Below, piece after piece: positions 34,997 to 42,726 of a stretch of DNA of 64,000 nt (positions within the stretch are counted from its first letter, which is position 1; every line of letters begins with the position of its first letter). The translations under genes were made by a program, and so were the position numbers. This DNA is from Lachnospiraceae bacterium (GTDB lineage: Bacteria > Bacillota > Clostridia > Lachnospirales > Lachnospiraceae): assembly GCA_910576335.1 (NCBI GenBank), contig CAJTIU010000005.1, positions 62,001-126,000 of the forward strand. The letters run 5' to 3'. Under the pieces are notes generated by a model. That model worked only from the letters and a program-made list of their open reading frames with translations, did no database searches and was not told the DNA's origin.

Positions 34997-35127
34997 TCTT
35001 TTTTTAGTGTAGTTTGCCCTTGTTATCGTACAAGGAAGGATCTGCACTACCGCCTGTCGTAAACGCCATTCCTGCCGTTTTTAGGGAATCGTTAGAATTG
35101 GTAAGGCAACTATCTCCCGAATATGTT

Positions 35128-35313
35128 TTAATCCTCTGCCTCAGTCAATAATTCATTCACATTATCTTTTAGGAATTGGCTAACTTTGACATAACCTTCT
35201 GTATTATTCTCTTCTCCAAAACCTCTGAATTTTACTCTAGCTGGGTAAACATCAATAATTTTGCCTTCATCAATTTCAGTGACAATTGCCCATCCAAATG
35301 TATGTAAAATCAT
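35128..35313 (-). CDS. hypothetical small barrel protein
   Basis: 61 residues (MILHTFGWAIVTEIDEGKII), a short beta protein with TEGYVKVSQFLKDNVNELL. No clear ribosome site. Composition and frame length support it moderately. Confidence 0.5.
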   Translation of the reverse strand: MILHTFGWAIVTEIDEGKIIDVYPARVKFRGFGEENNTEGYVKVSQFLKDNVNELLTEAED

Positions 35314-35349
35314 AAAGAGGTTTCTCTTTGAAATTGGCTTTTCCTTGCC

Positions 35350-36121
35350 TTACATATTTTTCTCTCTCAAATATTCCATAACTCTGTTCTTCCCTAGTTC
35401 AAACATCTTTTTATCTTTCTCAATACAGATAACTTTTCTATTTTCATCAATCCCAGCAATTGCACACGTCATACTACCGGCTGTGGAGTCAAGAACAACC
35501 TCATCTTCGTTCGTATATGTCCTCATAAAATATCTATATATATCTACGGGTTTTTGAGTATTATTAATTTTATTAGATTGATCTGCATTACTGAAAATTT
35601 GAACATCAAGAGGATATCTATCTGTACTATCATAGGAAGTATTCCTTACTTCTCTGCCATAGCAACTATCACCATTTGATTCTCTTATATAATTTGTTTT
35701 TGCTACTTTTCTTTTATGGCCATGAGTCATTTGCGGATTATATGTAGGTGGTTTCTTATAAAATACTTCTATATTTTCATGCGCTCTCATCGGCATTCTC
35801 TTAGCGTTAAGATGTCCCTTTGGATGTGTTTTGTGCCATATCCATTCATATTTAAACATCTTTGGATTGCTCATTATAAGAGATGAAGTAAATGGTTGGC
35901 TACTAAACAATAAAATCGCTCCATTATCTTTAATAATCCTGTTGTAATGTGTCCATAGTGGTTCAAAAGGAATTATCGTATCCCACTTACATTGTGTAGT
36001 ACTAACCATACGGAAGATCCGTGATAATACAATCTATTGACTTGTCTGGAATATAATCCATTACACTCAGACAGTCTCCACATATTAATAAACTATCATG
36101 AAAATCCGTATTGCTAGACAC
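35350..36121 (-). pseudogene. DNA N6-adenine/N4-cytosine methyltransferase, frameshifted at motif IV
   Basis: The upstream frame gives SLLICGDCLSVMDYIPDKSI and IITDLPYG, the motif IV D-P/L-P-Y region, then hits TAG (36002-36004). The downstream 219-residue frame continues QCKWDTIIPFEPLWTHYNRI, then the target-recognition region and the S-adenosylmethionine motif VVLDSTAGSMTCAIAGID with VICIEKDKKMF. Deleting a single T, or a 4-nt TAGT, would join them in frame. The upstream frame is open at least to the GTG at 36121. This is either an inactivated enzyme or a sequencing indel. Confidence 0.75.
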
Positions 36122-36220
36122 CTCACTTTCATTTAATATTTTATATATATTTATCAATATCTTTCCAAAAAGGCATAATTATCTTACGGCTGCAGCACCT
36201 TTGCCCTTTCTTTTTATTTT

Positions 36221-36253
36221 TTGTATACATAATTATTGTTCATATGTTATACT
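36221..36253 (+). promoter_or_regulatory. promoter, plus strand
   Basis: TTGTAT upstream and an extended -10 TGTTATACT (TGn-TATACT) end about 27 nt before the GGAG ribosome site of the plus-strand frame that follows. Spacing between the hexamers is long (21 nt), so the extended -10 is probably decisive. Confidence 0.45.
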
Positions 36254-36280
36254 AATCTAAAAAAACAAGGAGATAAAACC

Positions 36281-36417
36281 ATGACTCTAGATTTTAAAAA
36301 AGAATAACCTATGAACTTGTATTAGAATACTGTAAACAACATCAAGTATTTTCAGGTACACAGACATCCGTTGAAAATGCAATTAATGAATTTTCTGATG
36401 TTTGTAAAAAAAATTAA
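36281..36417 (+). pseudogene. small plus-strand gene broken at an A-run
   Basis: After AAGGAG, an ATG opens MTLDFKKE-stop. A second frame immediately continues RITYELVLEYCKQHQVFSGT then QTSVENAINEFSDVCKKN. Adding one A to the A-run in the first codons joins them into a ~45-residue helical protein. It has its own promoter on the strand opposite to its neighbours. Decay or a homopolymer miscall are both possible. Confidence 0.5.
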
Positions 36418-36451
36418 TAATGCTTTAGACAAATCGCCTAAAATTCAAAAG

Positions 36452-36610
36452 CTATTTTAATGTTTTGTCTTCTAATGCGTTTATAATTTCACAAAATAAG
36501 CCTCTAGCTTGTGAGATGGAAAAACTATATTTTTTTAATATATTTATAATTTCTTTCTCACAAGCTTTAAATTTTTTATCATTAGGATACAATCTTGTTC
36601 TTCCTACCAT
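36452..36610 (-). CDS. hypothetical small basic protein
   Basis: 52 residues, MVGRTRLYPNDKKFKACEKE with ISQARGLFCEIINALEDKTL. AGTAGGAG stands upstream of the ATG. A Cys pair and basic start suggest a small DNA- or RNA-associated helix bundle. No family recognised. Confidence 0.6.
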   Translation of the reverse strand: MVGRTRLYPNDKKFKACEKEIINILKKYSFSISQARGLFCEIINALEDKTLK

Positions 36611-36623
36611 ATCTATTCTCCTA

Positions 36624-36836
36624 CTAATAACCCTTTACTTTTACGCCAGCAAAACTTAACGTATCTCCTACTGTAGACATTGCTCCATCTATACACCAAT
36701 AAACTTCTGAATCATCATCTTCAAGAAACAGTTTATGTCTTAATTTTTTTTAAATATCATATGCTTTTACTAGAGTCTCTTTCTCGTTTTCTTCTAAATA
36801 AATTGTAACTATTGTTTCAACATTTACCTTACTCAT
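36624..36836 (-). pseudogene. small gene interrupted by an ochre codon
   Basis: GGAGAAAAT-ATG opens MSKVNVETIVTIYLEENEKE then TLVKAYDI, a TAA at codon 29, and the same frame continues KKLRHKLFLEDDDSEVYWCI through LSFAGVKVKGY to a TAG. TTA to TAA is the likely single change, since YDILKKL would be a natural reading. The upstream and downstream halves are both coding-like. It may be inactive or read through. Confidence 0.55.
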
Positions 36837-36902
36837 ATTTTCTCCAATCATAAATTTTAATTGTTTTGTGTGGCTGTTACACCACACAAAAATATACAAT
36901 AA

Positions 36903-37760
36903 TTATTCATCTTTTGTTACAACTGTATCGGCTCCCCGTACTGTAACCCAACCATGCTTTTTGCGTGCTTCGGCCTCTTTCATTCTAATCAACTCGTCAG
37001 TGATAGATGCGCTCTTAATTTTATTGGCCTCTGCTTCACCTTTTGCTTTCGCAATATTTACAGACGCTTCATTTTCAGCCTCAATCAGCTTTGTCTCTGC
37101 TTCTACTTTGATCTTCTCCTGTTCTGCTTCGGCCTGTTGCTTCTGTTGTAGTGCATTTACGCGATTATCAATGGCTTCTTTCAGCTTTTTATCTGGATGA
37201 ACATCAATGATGGAAGCATCTAGTACTTCAATACCATAGGCGCTACCAAACTCCTTATTCAGATAATTTGTAATCTTATTATTGATTTCGGAGCGATTTC
37301 CGGAATAAATGTCCATCATACTATAATCCGTAGTGATCTCTGATATCTTTGATTTCAAAACTGTCCGAACGCGCTGTTCAACGATATCCTCACCATCCAT
37401 ACCTTTGAATTTCTTGTATGTATTTACTACTTTTTCCGGATTGTACCGATATGACATCTGAAAGCTGACGGAAATACTTGCGTCATCCGCAGTTGCAACT
37501 TTAAAGGACTCATTTTCCTTGGATCCCTCCCGCTTATCCTTCGTCAGAATCAGCTGCTCATTGCCAACCGTAAATTCCTTTACCTTAAGGAAAGGATTGA
37601 TGAAATTCAGACCAGGATTAAGTGTTTCATCTTTTACACCGCCCTTGTAACTGTACTGGACACCGACCTTGCCAGTTCCGATTAATTTACAAGACGCAAC
37701 TGTAAATGTTGCACCGATAGCTGCTAAAATAATGACAATTGTTACTATTGTTTTCTTCAT
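36903..37760 (-). CDS. SPFH/band 7 membrane protein (prohibitin-like)
   Basis: 285 residues. An N-terminal membrane anchor (VTIVIILAAIGATFTVASCK) is followed by the SPFH domain (GVQYSYKGGVKDETLNPGLN, SVSFQMSYRYNPEKVVNTYK, IEVLDASIIDVHPDKKLKEA). A long Ala/Glu/Lys coiled coil ends it (QKQQAEAEQEKIKVEAETKL). SPFH proteins form membrane rings or lipid-raft scaffolds in bacteria and occur in large phages. It may protect or reshape the host membrane. Codons are notably GC-richer than neighbours, hinting at host origin. Confidence 0.85.
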   Translation of the reverse strand: MKKTIVTIVIILAAIGATFTVASCKLIGTGKVGVQYSYKGGVKDETLNPGLNFINPFLKVKEFTVGNEQLILTKDKREGSKENESFKVATADDASISVSFQMSYRYNPEKVVNTYKKFKGMDGEDIVEQRVRTVLKSKISEITTDYSMMDIYSGNRSEINNKITNYLNKEFGSAYGIEVLDASIIDVHPDKKLKEAIDNRVNALQQKQQAEAEQEKIKVEAETKLIEAENEASVNIAKAKGEAEANKIKSASITDELIRMKEAEARKKHGWVTVRGADTVVTKDE

Positions 37761-37776
37761 TTTTCATTCTCCTCTA

Positions 37777-37938
37777 CTATAATTTTTCTTCTGAATCTAA
37801 TTCTCTTTTTAATTCTATATCTTCACAAATCATGGCATTCGAGATTTTATGAATGATCCATATTGCAAATGATACTATTATTGAGGCTATAAACAAAAAA
37901 CCAAAGAACCCCAAAATCCATATTAATGCAATTCCCAT
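37777..37938 (-). CDS. single-pass small membrane protein
   Basis: 53 residues with one long hydrophobic stretch (ALIWILGFFGFLFIASIIVS) and a charged cytoplasmic-type tail (EDIELKRELDSEEKL). Near-perfect ribosome site GGAGGTGAG, 4 nt before the ATG. It precedes the SPFH gene by 16 nt and may act with it at the membrane. Confidence 0.65.
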   Translation of the reverse strand: MGIALIWILGFFGFLFIASIIVSFAIWIIHKISNAMICEDIELKRELDSEEKL

Positions 37939-38033
37939 ACTTCTCACCTCCTTGTAATATTTATTCTAAAACATCTATAATAATAAAGTGTCAAATTTAA
38001 TAAGGTCTGACACATTGACCTCAAAATTTTATA

Positions 38034-38249
38034 TTATACCCACTTATCTAATTTCTCATAAATTTCATGTGGTATGTAAAGAATCACCATTAAAACACAT
38101 GCAAGAATCCAAAATAGAAAACCCCTTATCAAAAGAATAATCAATAGCACAGTATACCATTTATCTCTCTTAAACCATTCTTTAGGATTTCTAGTTTTAT
38201 TCTTATATAGATCTAATTTTTCAAAACATTTCATCTCCAGACGTGTCAT
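38034..38249 (-). CDS. small membrane protein
   Basis: 71 residues: a basic N-terminal half (CFEKLDLYKNKTRNPKEWFK) and one hydrophobic helix pair region (VLLIILLIRGFLFWILACVL). GGAG precedes the ATG. No family recognised. Confidence 0.55.
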   Translation of the reverse strand: MTRLEMKCFEKLDLYKNKTRNPKEWFKRDKWYTVLLIILLIRGFLFWILACVLMVILYIPHEIYEKLDKWV

Positions 38250-38253
38250 TTTA

Positions 38254-38637
38254 TCATTTCTCCTTAATTGTAACCATACTCTTAATCAGTTCTACAGTAT
38301 TTCCTACTGCTCGATTAAGAATATCCATATCAATCTCCAAACCTCTAACTTGTCCACTTCTCGCCAATCCTGCACAAGTACAATCTGCAATCATTTCAAT
38401 TATATCAATCAAATTCACATCAGTAGGACAGTTAGAAAGCAAGTGGTGACGTTCCGCTTTAACGTGGATCTGATACCATTCGCCATTTACAAAATCTGCC
38501 CCATTCTCCTGTGTGTCCACGAAATCACGATAGAACATTCTTTCCTGAGACTTCTTCGTGCAATCATGATTTTCTCCGTCGTTATCGACCATCTTTGATA
38601 GTTCATACATGACCGCTTTCACATCATCAATGTGCAT
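38254..38637 (-). CDS. DUF5662-like protein
   Basis: 127 residues with the recurrent block EWYQIHVKAERHHLLSNCPT, then DVNLIDIIEMIADCTCAGLA and RSGQVRGLEIDMDILNRAVG, which I associate with DUF5662. The His and Asp residues could bind metal. The homologous reading seems to extend upstream as TFEQFQEANDMHIDDVKAVM. A stop lies before that, with ATT as the only possible start, so ATG at MHIDD is kept. Confidence 0.6.
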   Translation of the reverse strand: MHIDDVKAVMYELSKMVDNDGENHDCTKKSQERMFYRDFVDTQENGADFVNGEWYQIHVKAERHHLLSNCPTDVNLIDIIEMIADCTCAGLARSGQVRGLEIDMDILNRAVGNTVELIKSMVTIKEK

Positions 38638-38767
38638 ATCGTTAGCTTCCTGGAATTGTTCAAAGGTAATTCATTTCGGGGCTGTCCTTGTGTCTCCGTT
38701 TGGGTTCTTTTTTTATCTCAATCATTATCTTCTGACTCCTTATTTTTAAATTTACTAGCACTAAATA

Positions 38768-38953
38768 TCATTCATTTAGCTGTTTAAAGAATAAAATTAA
38801 TGCATTTTTATATCCTTCATCTTTCAATCCTTTCATAAACTTCGTCATGCTTTCAGCAGAATCTAACTTGTAATTCAGCCTATAAACCACTCCCGTATAT
38901 GACCTTTCAAAATCGGATATATTGTGCATTATGGTAAAGTAATACTCATACAT
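38768..38953 (-). CDS. hypothetical protein
   Basis: 61 residues (MYEYYFTIMHNISDFERSYT, TKFMKGLKDEGYKNALILFF). GGAGGTAGTAAAAAATA precedes the ATG. Small alpha/beta protein; overlaps the end of the KTR-type gene by 8 nt. Confidence 0.55.
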   Translation of the reverse strand: MYEYYFTIMHNISDFERSYTGVVYRLNYKLDSAESMTKFMKGLKDEGYKNALILFFKQLNE

Positions 38954-39104
38954 TATTTTTTACTACCTCCATATCCTTAATATCTACCACGCTTTCCCTC
39001 TTGCACTTCTGGCAGAACAAAATGAGGTTTTTCTCCGTATCCGGTCTGATTTTCGTTCGGGTTTTTTCTCCGCAGATGGGGCAGAGTATGAACTTTTCTG
39101 TCAT
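38946..39104 (-). CDS. cysteine-rich KTR-type zinc ribbon protein
   Basis: 52 residues starting MTEKFILCPICGEKTRTKIR with the second half LFCQKCKRESVVDIKDMEVV, the CxxC...KTR...CxxC pattern of the Cys-rich KTR family common in Firmicutes mobile elements. I start at the ATG after TAGGAG; the longer frame from 39179 runs into the previous gene. Likely zinc-binding; function unknown. Confidence 0.75.
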   Translation of the reverse strand: MTEKFILCPICGEKTRTKIRPDTEKNLILFCQKCKRESVVDIKDMEVVKNNV

Positions 39105-39114
39105 GGCTTTACTC

Positions 39115-39309
39115 CTATAAGTGTAAAGTGATATGTTTGAAATCCTTTTCCAAATCATTATTTTCAATAAACATATCAACGTCTTTTTCTGAATTTACTT
39201 TCTGGATTTCTTTTCTTGCCTTAAATATTCTTTCAAGAAGCGTAGCCGTTTCTTTTTCCAAATCGTCAAGAAATCCCAATGTTTTATTTTTATTTTCTTC
39301 AATATTCAT
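39115..39309 (-). CDS. hypothetical coiled-coil protein
   Basis: 64 residues (MNIEENKNKTLGFLDDLEKE then RIFKARKEIQKVNSEKDVDM), a short coiled coil. GGGATAAGGAAA ribosome site. No family recognised. Confidence 0.55.
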   Translation of the reverse strand: MNIEENKNKTLGFLDDLEKETATLLERIFKARKEIQKVNSEKDVDMFIENNDLEKDFKHITLHL

Positions 39310-39455
39310 TTTCCTTATCCCTCCCGATTTCCATTTATAAAAAGCATTAGTACCGCAGAAAACGCTTCACATTTGTTCCTGTCTTTGATTATATTCAGTG
39401 CCTACATATCGGTCTTACCTTATGTCGCGCCCATTTCCTAATGCCTTTTATGCTT

Positions 39456-39491
39456 ATATTGTACCGCAGTTTGGCGGGGTAGTTGTACCAA
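39456..39491 (-). repeat. 36-nt repeated intergenic element, copy A
   Basis: On the minus strand it reads TTGGTACAACTACCCC... ending GGTACAAT. A second copy at 50374-50408 matches in about 28 of 36 positions without gaps. Each copy sits directly after a small gene's stop codon. It contains two direct GTACAA boxes 24 nt apart and a TACAAT that could act as a -10. A phage promoter or operator is the best guess. Confidence 0.55.
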
Positions 39492-39499
39492 GTTAAAGG

Positions 39500-39685
39500 C
39501 TAAAATCCAGTATTCATACAGTTGTCAACAGCCGTTTTCAATTCGTTTCCATTGACCGTATATCTCTTTCCATCAATTTCCAATTCGACAAACCGATTTA
39601 TATTCCAGTGACTATGTACTTTCAGACTTTCTTTTCTCGGTTCTGAATAATCCTCGATTTGACATGTTACTTTTACAAATGCCAT
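39500..39685 (-). CDS. hypothetical small protein
   Basis: 61 residues with a beta-rich centre (NINRFVELEIDGKRYTVNGN) and ending DNCMNTGF. ATG preceded by GGAGGGATTT. A similar fold occurs in phage-type adaptor proteins. It stops 8 nt before repeat element A. Confidence 0.6.
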   Translation of the reverse strand: MAFVKVTCQIEDYSEPRKESLKVHSHWNINRFVELEIDGKRYTVNGNELKTAVDNCMNTGF

Positions 39686-39750
39686 AAAATCCCTCCATAT
39701 CCTCCCTTTTGCGGTTTCCGACAGGGAAAACTCCCCTATCGGAGTTATTT

Positions 39751-39885
39751 TTATTCATCAAGATATTTCCCACAATATGGGCAATATCTTATACCATGAC
39801 ATTGATTTTCCGTTTTATCATCCCAAAATATCCATAGCCATTTCCCATTTATTTTTTCGATGCTTATTTTATTAGATTTTTTCAT
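39751..39885 (-). CDS. zinc-binding small protein
   Basis: 44 residues (MKKSNKISIEKINGKWLWIF then RYCPYCGKYLDE), ending in a CPYCGK knuckle. A GTG at 39915 would extend it by ten residues including HHECQ, providing further metal ligands (AAAAGGTG is next to it). No family recognised. Confidence 0.5.
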   Translation of the reverse strand: MKKSNKISIEKINGKWLWIFWDDKTENQCHGIRYCPYCGKYLDE

Positions 39886-39946
39886 GGTTTGGCATTCATG
39901 ATGATTTCTTTTCACCTTTTCTCTTTTATTTATTTAACATCCACAT

Positions 39947-40231
39947 CTATTCCGGTAACTTAGACACCAATTCTATAACTTCATCTGCATTCATTTCTTC
40001 TGTAACATCTACATTCGGACAATAAAAGGTAATATTATTTCTATTTGTTCCAATGTCTAATAACTGCTTCAAAAATAATATAGTGTTGTCCACTCCTAAA
40101 TGATATGCTTTCTTCTGATCTTCTGTATCAAAAGACTTATCAATTTCTTCATTTGTTTTACTAATATTTTCTTCAAGCTCTTTCGGAATATTAGATGCCC
40201 AAAACGAAATATCTTCAAAATCTACAAACAT
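39947..40231 (-). CDS. hypothetical acidic protein
   Basis: 94 residues, acidic (MFVDFEDISFWASNIPKELE, DEVIELVSKLPE end), helical centre. ATG after TAGGAG. No family recognised. Confidence 0.55.
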   Translation of the reverse strand: MFVDFEDISFWASNIPKELEENISKTNEEIDKSFDTEDQKKAYHLGVDNTILFLKQLLDIGTNRNNITFYCPNVDVTEEMNADEVIELVSKLPE

Positions 40232-40310
40232 ATTTATCTCCTATTTTCTCTATACTTCTCTTTTTCTTTTTTTGCTAATGTTACTAAATCAACAACACAT
40301 TAACCTCATA

Positions 40311-40517
40311 TCAAATAATCGCTATTTTCTTGCCAATGTAAAATTTTTCAAAAGTACACCACCAATCTTTCTTCTTCGGACTATTAGGTTGTCTCACTAA
40401 AATCTTACCTCTTAATTCTTCTACATCAGTTTTATCACCATCTAATGCCTTATATTTTTCTCCCTTATTGAACCAAAATTCTTTTCCATCAATATCTTCT
40501 AACATAATTACTTTTAT
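40311..40517 (-). CDS. hypothetical small barrel protein with AUA start
   Basis: From ATA (40515-40517) the product is 68 residues: KVIMLEDIDGKEFWFNKGEK then YKALDGDKTDVEELRGKILV and WWCTFEKFYIGKK. The ribosome site AAAGGAGGTGAT is perfect; ATA lies 4 nt after it, with the spacer ATTT exactly as at the 25893 start. An in-frame GTG upstream lies before the ribosome site, and the next ATG is 16 nt beyond it. Function unknown. Confidence 0.6.
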   Translation of the reverse strand: MKVIMLEDIDGKEFWFNKGEKYKALDGDKTDVEELRGKILVRQPNSPKKKDWWCTFEKFYIGKKIAII

Positions 40518-40559
40518 AAATATCACCTCCTTTCGCACTTAAAATCTCGATTCTATTGT

Positions 40560-41459
40560 CTATGCAGCAAGTATAGACCTCACAATTCTCATAGCTGTAC
40601 CGTTTGCAAATTTGCCAAATAATTCACCCACCTGCTCTACCGTCTCAGGTTCCTCTTTTATACAATCATAATAGACTTCTTTGCCGATATTTTTCGCAAT
40701 GGTTCCCATATCATGTTCATCCCAGTTTTCAGGAATAATACCTTCATCAACCATTTTATGTACTAACTTTGTAACCCTTCCTTCTGTGACAACAGATTCA
40801 ACAATTGCCTGTAACTTTGCCCGCTTTTCAAATTTTCCTTCATCAAATTTTTTTACAGACTTCTTTTCAGCAAATTTATCAGCAACAATCTTTGTGTAAA
40901 ATGGAAGCCTTGTATTTGGATCATTAAGTCTTGTCATATTCTTTACAACAATACCTTCACCGTTTTCTCCTCCTAAATCTGTCCTTCCAACAAACTGCTT
41001 TAAATGCTCCCATGATTCAAATTCACCTTTATAAAATACCGGTACATAAATCAAATTAAGCTGATTAACAATATCTTCTACTTTATCCTGTTCTAAATAT
41101 CTTTCTGACTCAGCATCCCACACATCATAAAAATATGCATTTTGATATCTGTTATCAGGATAGACAATTGTGTGCGATACTAACCACTCACCAAACAAAA
41201 TTAAATTTGTACCTAATATTTCTTTTACCAATTCTTTATTTAACTTCTGTGACCATTCCCATGCTCCACGCAAGTTATTGCCTAAATCAAGGAGCTTCTT
41301 TCTGCTGAATGCTCTGATAGTATCAATTTCCTCATCATATCTGATTGAAAAATTAGCACCATCAATCTTTTCTTGAACTACTATGTAGTCACCTTTCTGA
41401 AATCCATCAACATATTTGTCTTTCAGACGCTCAATATCCATATACTTCTTCTGTTCCAA
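40560..41459 (-). CDS. T4 Rnl2-type RNA ligase
   Basis: Joins or repairs RNA ends via an adenylated lysine. Motif I VVQEKIDGANFSIRYD, motif III LFGEWLVSH and YFYDVW, motif IV GENGEGIVVKN, motif V YTKIVADKFAEK. The C-terminal ~110 residues form the Rnl2-like helical domain (KLVHKMVDEGIIPENWDEHD). 299 residues is typical. Start TTG (41459); an ATG six codons later is an alternative. In phages such ligases repair tRNAs or other RNAs cut by host anticodon nucleases, but no polynucleotide kinase is seen here. Confidence 0.92.
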   Translation of the reverse strand: MEQKKYMDIERLKDKYVDGFQKGDYIVVQEKIDGANFSIRYDEEIDTIRAFSRKKLLDLGNNLRGAWEWSQKLNKELVKEILGTNLILFGEWLVSHTIVYPDNRYQNAYFYDVWDAESERYLEQDKVEDIVNQLNLIYVPVFYKGEFESWEHLKQFVGRTDLGGENGEGIVVKNMTRLNDPNTRLPFYTKIVADKFAEKKSVKKFDEGKFEKRAKLQAIVESVVTEGRVTKLVHKMVDEGIIPENWDEHDMGTIAKNIGKEVYYDCIKEEPETVEQVGELFGKFANGTAMRIVRSILAA

Positions 41460-41559
41460 ATTCGCTTACCGTCATAAGCTGTGCGCACTTTTCACCTATA
41501 GGAACTTTTGATTTTATCCTTTCTTTTTTATTATTCTGTTTTGTTACCTTTTCTTTCAT
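41431..41559 (-). CDS. possible overlapping 42-residue peptide
   Basis: An ATG inside the end of the HNH gene opens MKEKVTKQNNKKERIKSKVP, ending EFGTEEVYGY with a TGA inside the start of the RNA ligase gene. It bridges the ~70-nt gap in one frame and could couple the two genes. Basic N-terminus; no strong ribosome site. Confidence 0.35.
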   Translation of the reverse strand: MKEKVTKQNNKKERIKSKVPIGEKCAQLMTVSEFGTEEVYGY

Positions 41560-42208
41560 TACATCTGATACACATTGTTTGATAGTTTTCTAACTCATCT
41601 TTTCCACCTTTTGATTTTGGAATTATGTGATCTTTTGTAATTAAAACTTCTTGTCCATTATCATCAATACCATACAAATTCAAATGATATGATTTATCTT
41701 TTATTCTCTTCTCTTTTGCAAAATACTTCCCTTCAATTCCACAACAGGCACATTTTGTACCTTTCGTAAAGAATAACTGATATCTTTGACTATTTCCCTT
41801 TATGATGTCACCATCTAATTCTACTCTTGAATCTTTTTTAATTTTTTCAAATAAAACATCTTTTACCGTTTCTCTTACATCTTCTATTGAATGAGTTGAT
41901 TTTCGCATAATATCTGTTTTTGTAAGTCTTATATCTGAATTAGTACAGTAATATTCACCAGATAATACTTCCTTTAAATCAGACACAGTTTTAACTCTAT
42001 CATTAATTGTTACGAAATGTGAATTCCAAGTAATATCATAAATTTGAGTATTAATTGTAGGAGACATTAGATTATTATTTTTAGGAAACTCAGTGTCTAA
42101 AAATGACTCTATTGTTTGATATCTATCGGTCAATATTTTATTAACACCTTCAACTGAATATTTGAATTTTAATCCCTTATCGCCTCTAAATAGTTTTCTT
42201 TTGCTCAT
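41531..42208 (-). CDS. HNH endonuclease
   Basis: 225 residues. The HNH domain is at the C-terminus: CACCGIEGKYFAKEKRIKDK, then VLITKDHIIPKSKGGKDELE and NYQTMCIRCNERKGNK, with paired cysteines for zinc and His/Asn for catalysis. The N-terminal ~130 residues are a probable DNA-recognition part with RKLFRGDKGLKFKYSVEGV. Likely a free-standing homing or restriction-type nuclease. Start at ATG MSKRKL behind AGGAGATATTGATT. Confidence 0.85.
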   Translation of the reverse strand: MSKRKLFRGDKGLKFKYSVEGVNKILTDRYQTIESFLDTEFPKNNNLMSPTINTQIYDITWNSHFVTINDRVKTVSDLKEVLSGEYYCTNSDIRLTKTDIMRKSTHSIEDVRETVKDVLFEKIKKDSRVELDGDIIKGNSQRYQLFFTKGTKCACCGIEGKYFAKEKRIKDKSYHLNLYGIDDNGQEVLITKDHIIPKSKGGKDELENYQTMCIRCNERKGNKTE

Positions 42209-42264
42209 AATCAATATCTCCTTTCTAATTAAAATTTTACCAAACCATTTGTAATATCAATTTT

Positions 42265-42414
42265 TTATGTTTCCCAATAAAATCCAACATACCACTTCCA
42301 AAATACCAAACACAAATAATTTCTACCATCACCAATATTTTCATACTCTATTGTAGGAAATGGATAACACCTTTCATCTAAATAACTTCCTCTCGCTATA
42401 CCAAAATTCTTCAC
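42265..42414 (-). CDS. aromatic-rich small phage protein
   Basis: 49 residues, MKNFGIARGSYLDERCYPFP... RNYLCLVFWKWYVGFYWET. GTG start 6 nt after GGAGAG. The sequence pattern (DERCY.FPTIEYEN then a Trp-rich strand) recurs in phage small proteins. No function known. Confidence 0.55.
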   Translation of the reverse strand: MKNFGIARGSYLDERCYPFPTIEYENIGDGRNYLCLVFWKWYVGFYWET

Positions 42415-42417
42415 CTT

Positions 42418-42696
42418 TCACTCTCCTACCAAAATCCATACTTTTCGTTTCTTGCTTACCTTTAAACAATCCACAAAATCCAATTTATCCAAAGTAACCA
42501 TCAACTCAGGTTTGTTTCTTCTGATCTCATTAACAGAAGGATAAATACCAATACTGACCAAAATTCTTGGAAGAAATCTTTCCTCTGTAAAATAAGTTTT
42601 CTCTTTTTCTATACTGTTCCAATCACTTTCATCTTTCCCAAACATTGATGCAAAATTTACAATTGGATTCCCTATAACAATATTCTCTATGTACAT
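42418..42696 (-). CDS. hypothetical protein
   Basis: 92 residues from MYIENIVIGNPIVNFASMFG, with an acidic helix, TEERFLPRILVSIGIYPSVN and a basic C-terminus (LKVSKKRKVWILVGE). GAGGGTAAAACTG precedes this ATG. It overlaps nothing and precedes a possible GTG-start gene. No family recognised. Confidence 0.55.
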   Translation of the reverse strand: MYIENIVIGNPIVNFASMFGKDESDWNSIEKEKTYFTEERFLPRILVSIGIYPSVNEIRRNKPELMVTLDKLDFVDCLKVSKKRKVWILVGE

Positions 42697-42726
42697 CAGT
42701 TTTACCCTCAAAATGAAATGCAAGTT

